Assembly: GCA_963680875.1 (NCBI GenBank)
Contig: OY804589.1
Coordinates: forward strand, 24,788,353-24,852,352
Length of the DNA: 64,000 nucleotides
Source of the DNA: Bathymodiolus brooksi
Lineage: Eukaryota; Mollusca; Bivalvia; Mytilida; Modiolidae
Direction: 5' to 3'
The notes beneath the pieces are model-generated. The model saw only the letters and a program-made list of their open reading frames with translations, made no database searches and had not been told where the DNA came from. The position numbers and the translations under genes were made by a program. Below, in pieces: positions 1 to 9,840 of the stretch. Every line of letters starts with the position of its first letter. The first letter of the stretch is position 1.

Positions 1-271
1 AAATACTTATGTTTCAAACTAATAAATATCCCACTTCAAATGTGCTTTATGGGAGAAATAATTACCCCTTAGTGAGACAAACTCTTTTTGGTGCAATTAC
101 TACATATAATCTAAACTTGCACTCAAACCGGAAGTGAGCTTAGAGATTATTTACGGCGTTGAATCGATCTACAATTACAGCAACAGTTTTTGAATAAATT
201 GTAGATTGAAAATTACTTCAAAAGAATTAAAACGTTCATATGTGTGATTAACGACTCATTGCTATTCATAA

Positions 272-355
272 TGTTCCGAGTGATTTGATTCAGCGCGATA
301 ATAACATCAGAAAAGTTCCGAATGAATTCATTCAGCGCAATAATGGAATTAGAAA
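272..355. repeat. Two-copy 42-bp tandem repeat
   Basis: Two adjacent diverged copies each begin with GTTCCGA and contain ATTCAGCGC followed by an AT-rich half. Nothing else was recognised in positions 1-420. Confidence 0.6.
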
Positions 356-429
356 TAAAACGAACACGATTTACACGGTGAATGAAAAATTCACTTATCA
401 GAGGTTATTTTGGGGAACCTACAAATCCT

Positions 430-660
430 GTACAGACATGATGATGTAAGAGAAGAAACAGTTCAACGGCACACAACCATTTAAACAGTAATGACCGATA
501 TTATGACCATCCACAACAAAAAGCACCACTCCTCTGTCCTTTAACTTGGAACAGTAATGGTCAATAATATAACCAACCTCAACAATACGAACCACTCCTC
601 TGTCAAGTCTGGAACAGCAAAAATGGTCAATATATCGAATCACCACAATACTCAACACTC
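430..660 (-). repeat. Degenerate ~80-bp tandem repeat related to the 9.8-12.7 kb minisatellite
   Basis: Read on the minus strand, three diverged units carry TATTGACCATT-like and GACAGAGGAGTGG blocks. The same two blocks occur on the plus strand in the flanks of the large array (around 9650-9850 and 12630-12700), so both appear to come from one ancestral repeat. A minus-strand open frame of 79 codons (419-658) exists only because the repeat is stop-poor; it has no recognisable domain. Confidence 0.55.
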
Positions 661-889
661 CTCAATCAAAGAATAACTTCTAAGCTCAGAAAAGACAACG
701 ATAGAAGCTGACGAAATGCAACGCTATGTTCAGGGATGTGCACACAAATACTGTGGTGCTAAAACAGTAAACAAGATCCTATCTCAGCCTTCTACATCCC
801 TCTGATGGGGGTTTCGCCATACTGCTGCGGAGAACAAGTCTAAAAACAATCAATTGTGATATATATCCGACAGCTACCTAAGACTTTCT

Positions 890-1110
890 AATGTCTGCAC
901 CAGATATTATTAGCTATATTGTGACGACCAGTTTCATTGGCGAAAGAAACGGGAGTATCCAGAGTAGAAAAACCCCCACCGACATTCAACAATACACTGA
1001 TAAAAGTAATCACATAACGTTGCATCGAATACACCTCGGGTGGGGGAACGAACACACAACTTTAGTGGTGATAAGCACGAATTACAATATCAAGTTGTCG
1101 CAGCGACGAT
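890..1110 (-). mobile_element. Diverged SINE-A copy
   Basis: The order of blocks matches SINE-A in antisense: GTGACGACCAGTTTCATTGG, an AAACGGGAGTATCC segment, a CACATAACGTTGCATCGA segment and TTTAGTGGTGATA. The copy is much more diverged than those at 20.8 or 30.2 kb, and both ends are vague. Confidence 0.6.
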
Positions 1111-1154
1111 GGTCCCATTGGTATTAGGTAACCAGTGAAAAACCGCTACCCAAA

Positions 1155-1427
1155 CTCACCTTAAATATCATTATATTTCAACCCCTCAATCGAACGCACC
1201 CGGCATGTTCTATTTCAATGTCACTTTTTCATTTATATATACATATAGACTAAGTGAATTAATAATATATGTGCGGTTAATAAAATTGTCTGAATGAAAG
1301 CTCTTCAAACGCACCTTAAATATAATGACATTTTATCATCTCCATCTAGCACACCCGACATGTGTGATTTTTATATATAGACTAAATGAATTCATTATAT
1401 ATTTGCAGCTAATAATTCTGAACAAAA
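1155..1427. repeat. Diverged two-copy tandem duplication of ~130-150 bp
   Basis: The segments at about 1155-1287 and 1310-1427 share CACCTTAAATAT, CACCC(G)GCATGT-like, ATATAGACTAA(A/G)TGAATT and a final TCTGAA in the same order. No coding content is seen. Confidence 0.55.
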
Positions 1428-1664
1428 ATAGATTTATTGATTTAGCCGATGGCTACAAGTCTATTAAACCAAACGACAATTAATGTAGAGAGGCATGCTT
1501 GTAGTAACAGAAAATCAACCAAATTAATTATAATTGTAATACACGTGATAAAATATAAGTGTCTGTGTCAATGGTGAGGTGGTATGATCTACCATCATAT
1601 AATATCATAAGTAATTAATTACCAGCCATTTTTATAAGAGTATTAATGTAAAGCTCTCCATGGA

Positions 1665-1885
1665 CCCAGATTCTAGATGGTAACCAAGTAGCCATTTATA
1701 TCAAAATAATACGAAGCTAATGACGACCTCGATTAAGATAAGATAAGAAAACTTTATTTTGATTCGGCACATAATAAAACAGTACAACATCAGCTCTACA
1801 GAGCTTTTTACCGATTCTAGACGGTAACCAGGTAGCCATTTATATAAAAATAATACGAAACTAATGACGACAGTCTCGTTAAGAC
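1665..1885. repeat. ~70-bp direct repeat flanking a LINE 3' stub
   Basis: The block GATTCTAGATGGTAACCA...CTAATGACGAC at 1669-1728 recurs at 1815-1880 with a few substitutions. The LINE 3' stub lies exactly between the two copies. Confidence 0.7.
1734..1806 (-). mobile_element. Severely 5'-truncated LINE 3' end
   Basis: On the minus strand the segment ends AATAAAGTTTTC followed by CTTATCTTATC. A polyadenylation-type AATAAA followed by a short repeated tail is typical of CR1- or RTE-like LINE 3' ends. Only about 70 bp remain and no coding part is left. Confidence 0.45.
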
Positions 1886-2000
1886 GACGGGATCGTTCAT
1901 TTCAGATCAGATTTTAACAGCCGATAAAATTTCCCGTAATAATAGATGGAAACATGAATCTTATTTCATAATTTGAATAAATATTTAAATTTTTTTTCAT

Positions 2001-2257
2001 TGTGTTTACCGCCACTTTCAGCAATATTTCAGCTATATCATGGCGGCCAGTTTTAGTGGTGGAAGAAGCCGGGGTACCCAAAGAGAACCACTGACCATGG
2101 GCAAGCAACTGGTAAGCCTTATCACTTGCGGCTGCGAGTCAAGTGCACCTTTTTTGTAATTTACAAAGCCGGGCGCGAACCCACGCCGTATTGTTGATAG
2201 GCTTGCATGAGTTGCTAGGTAATCCAACTACCTAACTCATTGAGCCACCCGGGCCCT
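2001..2257 (-). mobile_element. SINE-B, full-length
   Basis: On the minus strand the element starts with a tRNA-like head: an A box in GTGGCTCAATGAGTTAGG and a B box GGTTCGCGCCC about 60 bp later. The body runs through CAGTGGTTCTCTTTGGGTA to the common tail CATGATATAGCTGAAATA and ends GGCGGTAAACAC. A full second copy lies at 36650-36897. RNA polymerase III would transcribe an active copy from the internal A and B boxes. Confidence 0.8.
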
Positions 2258-2721
2258 TTGAATAAATAAGATCCAGGTATGTGAAAGTACATTGGAATAA
2301 TTTGACTGATGACCTTTAAATTATCATTAAGATAAATTAATATGGAATCAAGAGATACAAGTATTTTTTTTTTAAATATTTGTGTTTCAACTTAGTCAGA
2401 AATAGCAAGAAAATTGAAAAAGTAGAAATACATGTAAGTTCAATCTACATTTCAGTGGTCATTTGTTACACAGATATTTCACTACGATTGTCCAATCCAT
2501 GGCGGCGAGTGTAAAATATTAAAAGTAACAACTTCAATTTAATCACTACGAACACATGGATCAGTAGCCTCCGTGCAATAACTCTCTATCAAGGGAGTCA
2601 TCATAGGTACTACAAGCTCCGGAATATCGCATTGTAATGACTTTAACTTAACCACAAGGAGACGTATTAGTATAAGCTAATTTGAGCTGTTTCTGAATCC
2701 TGTTATATATAATGTCCTGTA

Positions 2722-3291
2722 TCAATACGGTTGTTTCGAATCATTTCCATTCCGTCAACATTTGGTTATTTTCGTCCGCCAGATCACGTGATTTCGATGG
2801 ACTAATCGGCATTGAACTTCCGGTGTCAATGTACACAACAAAAACTCAAATCGATATGTGCCGTTTTAACGTTCGATCCTCAACTTAAAAAAATCTTAGC
2901 ATTTTCTGTAAAAGACAGATATCAATTAAATTATTTTATTTGTATCACAAAGACTTCAATGTAGAGACAAATACTTCTTTAACATTAAATTTGTTTTCTT
3001 TCTTTATTTGCGGCTGTCAGCATCATCAAAGGACAACGATCTGCCTTTATGTATATATTTCTGATATCAGACAGATAGTGGGGTACCGAACACCAGTATT
3101 TATTCAGCGGTTTCCTTGGCGTCTCAATATTACAATTACTTATAATATACCGCATCTACGACTATGATATGCTGACGTTGTCACAGTAATAGCGTAAACA
3201 CCGGAAGTCGCCTGCCGATTTGTTCAGACGTCAAGACAAGAAAAAGACGGAACGTGGTCGGAATTGACATGATTCGAAACAACCTTATTGA
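2722..3291. mobile_element. Non-coding element with ~95-bp imperfect terminal inverted repeats
   Basis: The left end TCAATACGGTTGTTTCGAAT is matched in reverse complement by ATTCGAAACAACCTTATTGA at 3272-3291. The arms continue with less similarity to CTTCCGGTG (2818-2826) and its complement CACCGGAAG (3199-3207). The interior is AT-rich without a long frame. A MITE or foldback element is the simplest reading. No convincing target-site duplication was found. Confidence 0.55.
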
Positions 3292-3299
3292 AACATAGG

Positions 3300-3885
3300 T
3301 GTATGCTTTATTTTGAGTGAAATGTGCTTAAACTAGCCACAACGAACCTATAGGTTCAGTATCTTCCTAGCTAGCTAGCTGTAACCTTCTATCAAGCTCC
3401 GGAATATCGTATCTTATCCTATATTGATTTGACGACTATCTAGTCTGAATTCCTCTGTTATTTTATTTTCCTAGACAACTATTTATGTATTTTCAGAAAG
3501 TATCTAATTTAATTCTGATATATTTAGAAACCGATATTTAGATTGTCAAAAATCATGCCTTAAAAAAATTGGCCATCCATTCAATTAGATGTCTCGAAAA
3601 ACGTTAAGTATATCCTTCACTGAAGTAAATGGTACGTAATTATTGGTGGCTGGCTCCAAATAGAATACAATGACTATTTATGACGAGAGTTGTGTGTTTT
3701 TTCCCTTTCATTTGATCTCCATTAGACACAACATATACAAGCTTAATTACGTAATTGGACTAGAAAATGTGACAAATGGGTCACAGACATTGACGAATGA
3801 CGGTCAATATCAATGTGCTAATGTTTAAGCTGCAAACAAGTTAACATTCGAAGAAAAACGTAGATATCAAATAATAATATCCTGT
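3300..3885. other. Unannotated AT-rich stretch
   Basis: There is no coding frame, tRNA-like sequence or copy of the window's repeat families. A short echo of CAAGCTCCGGAATATCG occurs at about 2607 and 3393. Confidence 0.5.
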
Positions 3886-3889
3886 ACTA

Positions 3890-4170
3890 GCAGTTTAAGA
3901 AAAGAATAAATATACCAAAATTAATGGGTAATCCAAAGCTGTAAATCGGAGGACAGATAATATAATGGCCAAAAGTTAGAAGATACCAAAGGGGGTAGTA
4001 AGAAGCCGTAAATCGAACAAAGACAGACAAAAGAAAAGGGAAAAGGACAAACAAAAATCTACAAGACACTACACAAAAAACATGGACGCCACCTAAAAAT
4101 CGGGGTAGAACACGTGTGATCCGGAAAGATATGCAGTTCCTGCTCTACCTAAGACACCCGTCGTGTTACT
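3890..4170 (+). mobile_element. R2 copy with duplicated head
   Basis: Two successive R2 starts are visible (about 3900 and 3977), each with a TACCAAA...GTAAATCG pattern. They are followed by GGACAAACAAAAATCTACA, an eroded CGGGGTAGAACACGTGTG and ACACCCGTCGTGTTAC. Confidence 0.7.
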
Positions 4171-4585
4171 CCTTGTTGCTAGTTGCAAGTAACCCAATCA
4201 GAGATTCGGTAAGTCAGCATATTCGTGGGTGGGAGTAAAGACCTTCCTAAAGAAAACAAAAAGGTTGAAGACACCAAAGTGATAATCAGAAACCACGTAA
4301 CTGTTCAACATTGTTTTTAATTTGCACTTTAAAAGTCTTATCTCACATGACTTTCTTTAAAGTATTGATGTATATTGTGTATTGTTTTAAATATTAATAA
4401 GGAAGCACGGATATTGAAAACGAATCTATTACTTACTTTATTAAATGAGGAAACAGGAGGAGGTGAAATAGTAGAGTTAGGGGACACAAAATGGAAATCC
4501 GCATATGCAAACTAATACTTGTAAAACATAAATTTTAGTTAACAATACACAACATCACAATAGACACAACAACATCGGTGTAAAG

Positions 4586-5795
4586 TAAGAAAAGAAGACA
4601 ACAACACAGAACACAGTACGACACAAAAACATAGGGCAACACAAAGCGTAGGGCAACACTAAACATAATGCAACACAGAACATAGGGCAACACAAAGCGT
4701 AGGGCAACACTACACATAATGCAACACAGAACATAGGGCAACACAAAGCGTAGGGCAACACTAAACATAATGCAACACAGAACATAGGGCAACACAAAGC
4801 GTAGGGCAACACTAAACATAATGCAACACAGAACATAGGGCAACACAAAGCGTAGGGCAACACTAAACATAATGCAACACAGAACATAGGGCAACACAAA
4901 GCGTAGGGCAACACTAAACATAATGCAACACAGAACATAGGGCAACACAAAGCGTAGGGCAACACTAAACATAATGCAACACAGAACATAGGGCAACACA
5001 AAGCGTAGGGCAACACTAAGCATAATGCAACACAGAACATAGGGCAACACAAAGCGTAGGGCAACACTAAACATAATGCAACACAGAACATAGGGCAACA
5101 CAAAGCGTAGGGCAACACTAAACATAATGCAACACAGAACATAGGGCAACACAAAGCGTAGGGCAACACTAAACATAATGCAACACAGAACATAGGGCAA
5201 CACAAAGCGTAGGGCAACACTAAACATAATGCAACACAGAACATAGGGCAACACAAAGCGTAGGGCAACACTAAACATAATGCAACACAGAACATAGGGC
5301 AACACAAAGCGTAGGGCAACACTAAACATAATGCAACACAGAACATAGGGCAACACAAAGCGTAGGGCAACACTAAACATAATGCAACACAGAACATAGG
5401 GCAACACAACGCGTAGGGCAACACTAAACATAATGCAACACAGAACATAGGGCAACACAAAGCGTAGGGCAACACTAAACATAATGCAACACAGAACATA
5501 GGGCAACACAACGCGTAGGGCAACACTAAACATAATGCAACACAAAACATAGGGCAACACAAAGCGTAGGGCAACACTAAACATAATGCAACACAGAACA
5601 TAGGGCAACACAAAGCGTAGGGCAACACTAAACATAATGCAACACAGAACATAGGGCAACCCAAAGCATAGTGCAACACAAAACATATTGCAACATAGAA
5701 CATATTGCAACACAGACAATAGGGCAACACAAAACATAATGCAACACAAAGCAGAATGCAACACAAAACATGGGGAAACACAAAATATAGTGCAA
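4586..5795. repeat. Higher-order minisatellite: 17-bp monomers organised in twenty 51-bp units
   Basis: The core 4629-5648 is exactly 20 units of 51 bp. Each unit is three variant 17-mers of type ACATAGGGCAACACAAA, GCGTAGGGCAACACTAA and ACATAATGCAACACAGA. Outside the core (4586-4628 and 5649-5795) single degenerate 17-mers continue without the three-part order. Because 51 is a multiple of three, minus-strand frames stay open for over 400 codons (cysteine- and leucine-rich repeats); this follows from the period and is not evidence of a gene. Confidence 0.95.
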
Positions 5796-5892
5796 CACGA
5801 CTTTCTCTTAATCAAAAATGAAATCTAATCGGGTATTTCGACAGAACAAGCTTTTCCGTCTTCATACAAATACTCGTTAAGAAATCCTTGCT

Positions 5893-6053
5893 TTTAGTGG
5901 GGTTCGTGTTGCTCGATGTTTAGTTTTATGTGTATTATTTTGTAGATCGTTGCTTGTCCTTTTGTCTTTCTTCTTCTGGTCATTGCATAGGCTGTCCATC
6001 TTCGATTTACGCTTCTGATTACCTCGTTGATATCCTCTAGCTTTTCTTGCTTA
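5893..6053 (-). mobile_element. R2 fragment
   Basis: In antisense the 3' half starts at AGTGGGGTTCGTGTTGCTCG and runs through TTTGTAGATCGTTG to a diverged head ending near CTTCTGATTACCTCG. The distal GGTGAACTCAGG part is missing. Confidence 0.7.
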
Positions 6054-6378
6054 CAAAGTTGGGCAATTTGCGTAAAATTAGACAAATATTACTACAATTT
6101 AATAAGGAACTTATCTTCAATCTGTCCAGACACGAAACCTCCTAAATATATGGTCGAATAATTCAAGATAGAGGCGCTTATTAGATATATTCGGAGAAAC
6201 CTTTTTTTTTTTTTTTTTTTTTTAATAGTTGACGATATAAGATAGCTGTATACATCTTTGGCGTTCTAGTGTTAGTATTATTATAAGATATCAGTTTAAT
6301 GGTATGTTTGTCTTCTTATTATTTATATATCTCATATGATAGCTTTGTAGGAGATGAAGGCTTTTCCACACTAGTTTG

Positions 6379-6534
6379 CAGGGACAGAAATTAACAGAGG
6401 CCCAGTCGCCCATGGCCCTTAGATTTTGGTCTGGGCTACTAAACATTTACCTATAATTTAGCTAAACATACAGACATGTTTTATCAAAAATTTTGTCTGG
6501 GCTAACAGCTTGAACTTCCCAATTTCTATCCCCG
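6379..6534. mobile_element. hAT-like MITE candidate (156 bp)
   Basis: The ends CAGGGACAGAAATT and AATTTCTATCCCCG are imperfect inverted repeats. Inside, GTCTGGGCTA occurs twice. A CAGGG terminus fits the hAT superfamily, but the flanking 8 bp do not match, so this rests on the termini alone. Confidence 0.5.
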
Positions 6535-6539
6535 AGTTC

Positions 6540-7392
6540 ACTCAATGTTACTGATAGTGGAAACTGGAATATCCAGAGACAAGTACCAACTTTCGGATGT
6601 CCAAGATACACTACCATATAAAGTTGAATCAATTACGTCTTGCTAAGGGATACACAATTTTTACATATGAAATAAATGAAGATATATTATCGAATATTGA
6701 AAAAAAAATTGTAGCACTTTTGTTGAGTGATCTAATGTAAGGCTGAATGTAGGCTATGCAAGTGTATGTAAGGCTATGTATTTCTGTCTTTCAATAATGT
6801 CTAAATATAGATTTTACTATTAGTCGCAATTAAACAACTTAAATAAATAAAATGAAAATAATGTTCATTAACCTTTGACCTACCTTGTCAACGATGAATG
6901 CATCTTGTTGCCAACCCATAAATAATAGTATGGATCTGGATTCTGTCACACAACAAATTTTTACCAATTTTGATTCAAGCTATAGGTGATGCCATATTAT
7001 TTACTGATAAATATATTCTAATGGAAATCAATTCCTTAAACAATGGAATTTTATTCCCATTTAAATATCATTGATTATTTTCTATTTAAACAATGACAAT
7101 AATGTGTTCTCTTTCTAAAACTAACCAAAAGCCAATGGCAGTTTATTTTTGTTGATTGTCGTAAAAATATTACAAAGCAATCATTAACGATTGATATATA
7201 AATATGAAATATACAAAGTTTTTGTTAAAATGTGTACACAAATTATTTTAATATTTTTTTTATTCAAAATATTTAAATAAAATATTGATAATGAGTCACA
7301 GACAGAAGAGTAAAGATAACATAAAACAATTGGCAATTAATAATCATTACATTTTAAATTTCCACAAATCAAAATACAGAAAGCACTTTTAA
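6540..7392. other. Unannotated AT-rich stretch
   Basis: No repeat-family member, RNA gene or credible frame was found. Short homopolymers are common. Confidence 0.5.
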
Positions 7393-8110
7393 GAAAAATT
7401 TGAAGATACCGAGGGAGTAAACAGACAATACAATGTATACTCACGGGCCAAAAGTATTTCCTCACCAAGATATTTCCCTATATATTTCATATAAAACCAC
7501 TTATTTTCATAACATTCTCATGAAGTCATTTCTTATCTGATTTTCATGAAATTTTCAGCATTGAATGCAGAAATAAATATAGTTTCTTCTTCGTATAATT
7601 TTCAAATAATTCTATTTCTACTTTCTCTCAAGAACTGATTTAAAAACAAAGTTTAATTTTTTCACCAAATCTTACTATATAATCATATAACATTGTGACG
7701 TCAAGAATTTACATTTGTGTTTAAATCATAAATGCTTGTAAATAAAAGTTCGAAAAAAATTACTTGAAGATATTAAAATAAACTCTAATAATTCTACTAT
7801 TAAAGGTGGAAATTTCATGAAAATCGGCTAAGGAATGACTTCATGAGAATGTTATGAAAATAAGTGGTTTTATATGAAATATATAGGGAAATATCTTAGT
7901 GGGGAAATACTTTTGACTCGTGAGTGTACAATAGAAAAGGGGAAAACAATGTTCTACATATCACTACATAGAAAACTAAAGATTGAGCTACACGGGTTAC
8001 ATTAAAAACCGGGGTTGTACTCAGGTGCCGAAAAAGGGTAAGTGGTTCCTGTTCAATTAGTGGCACCCTTCGTGTTATTAAAATCACAAAACAGGTTAGT
8101 AAGTCATGAA
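7393..8110 (+). mobile_element. R2 copy interrupted by a MITE
   Basis: The R2 head (GAAGATACCGAGGGAGTAA) ends at 7437 and resumes at 7927 with the 3' half (CTACATAGAAAACTAAAGAT, ACCGGGGTTGTACTCAGG and GCACCCTTCGTGTTA). The 489 bp in between are the MITE described separately, which is therefore younger than this R2 copy. Confidence 0.75.
7438..7926. mobile_element. 489-bp MITE with 117-bp terminal inverted repeats
   Basis: Arms 7438-7554 and 7810-7926 are near-identical in reverse complement, starting (T/C)ACTCACG(G/A)G(C/T)CAAAAGTAT. The element is bounded by TA on both sides (7436-7437 and 7927-7928), the target used by Tc1/mariner elements. The interior is non-coding. A non-autonomous Tc1/mariner-type element is likely; a foldback element of another superfamily is possible. 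Confidence 0.85.
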
Positions 8111-8474
8111 TGGGGAATGGACCGGTTTGTCATTATGACAAACAGAACATATTCGTGGTCATTGGTGTCACATATATTCCGCAACGGTTAACCAAGTCAT
8201 GGTGGCGACCATAAAACTTTCAACACTTCATTTACACCATATTTTGATTAGTGGTGTACATAGTGTGATGCAAATTATTTGGATCCTCATCATCATCAAA
8301 CTCTTATCATTTAAATTAACGAGATAGTTCTTCATATGTGCTCCTGTCGAGGGCATGCTATATCCAGACGAAAGAAGAAAACAAACATTGATAACTAAGA
8401 GAAATATTTATTTTAATACATGTTAAAAAAACCCACTAAAAAGTCTAAAAATATTTAGACATTATATTTATCCG

Positions 8475-8595
8475 TTGCAGTGTACATTAACCTCGGATAG
8501 ACACCGTCAACTGATTGTACTGGTCAAGCGAAAATCACAATTCGCCCTGTTACGTAAGCTATTACCTCTAGTTAGGAAAACACTGCTAACAATCA
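8475..8595. other. Flank of the TCAA array; possible SINE remnant
   Basis: The 120 bp before the microsatellite have no clear match to the SINE cores in this window. Molluscan SINE tails often end in TCAATCAATC (as at 17.5 kb), so the array may have been seeded by one. Confidence 0.25.
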
Positions 8596-8843
<248 letters not shown>

Positions 8844-8844
8844 A

Positions 8845-9260
8845 GTGCAAAATGTTTCCTGCATTGTAACGTACCAGTATATTTTTGTGTGTTTGAATTC
8901 ATTGTCTTATATATCTGTCAACCTCAGCAAAGATCCATTAAATTATACTAACATCAATCTATTATTTAAAAATGAATACGGCTTACTAATAATCTTGCAT
9001 GGAAATTATATTGGAATAGGGCTTAGTCCATGTTTGTTCAGCAGCAAACCTTTAATCTAAGCAATATTATCTTTACATTAGAAAAATATAACTTTTAATT
9101 CATTAAAGACAAAAGCTAATCACGAACATTATGCTGACGTTGATCGATTTATGGTCCCTTAAGAATTCATTATAAATATACCGATAGAGGTTTCAAATTG
9201 AAAATTTTCCTTTGAAAACAAGCTCGAGTAGATATAAATTGCTATATGAAATATAAAGCT
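8845..9260. other. Unannotated AT-rich stretch
   Basis: No repeat-family copy or plausible exon was seen. Confidence 0.45.
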
Positions 9261-9438
9261 TTAAACTGGGATATTTGCATAGGTTCTTGTTGAATCGAAC
9301 AAAAAAGCAAAACTAGAAAAGTGGTGTTTGCATGGTTTCTATGTAATAAAACATTAAACTGGGATATTTGCATAGGTCCTGTTGAAACAAAACAAAACAA
9401 GACTAGATGGGGCGTTTGTGTGGTTTCTCTTTAAACAA
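9261..9438. repeat. Two-copy ~90-bp tandem duplication
   Basis: Both copies contain TTAAACTGGGATATTTGCAT followed by an AACAAAAC-type run, AGACTAGA or AAACTAGA, and TGGTTTCT. Confidence 0.75.
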
Positions 9439-9599
9439 ACGCATATGTTACTAGATTAGACGATACTGATTATAACAATCTCAATATTGAAACCAGAGAC
9501 ATTTATAATCCGGTCTGCTTGACTTAAATATAAAAAAAACCAATAATGTTGTTCCACAAACGACACCTAAGAACTACAATAACAGTTTGTTGTTTGCAA

Positions 9600-9840
9600 T
9601 CATACCTGGAGATTATATTTCGTCACAATAGTGTTTTGCTTTTGATGTGGCTGCTTATATTGTTGACCATTGCTGTTTCTGGGTTTTGTAGAGTAGTGGT
9701 CTGTTTTTGGTAATGCTGATTATAGTTATGACAATCATTACTGGTTACGTTTTTGGAGAGCAGTTGTCTTTCTTGTTAAAGCTGATGATGCTGTTTGAGG
9801 TTTGCTGGAATTCTAGTTTGTGTTGTGGATGGCGATATTG
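9600..9840 (+). repeat. Degenerate flank of the 60-bp minisatellite
   Basis: Scattered blocks such as ATTGTTGACCATTGCTG, GACAATCATTACTGG and ATATTGTTGACAATCACTG are eroded relatives of the array monomer. They grade into the regular array at about 9841. Confidence 0.6.

Noticed and set aside
677..805. 42-codon frame containing YVQGCAHKYCGAK after an acceptor-like TCTAAGCTCAG
   Set aside because: Too short, no donor, and no recognised motif; two cysteines and a histidine alone do not define a zinc finger.
4535..5815. Two >400-codon minus-strand frames, cysteine- and valine-rich
   Set aside because: They follow from a 51-bp period without stops; two overlapping frames both open is typical of tandem DNA, not of genes.
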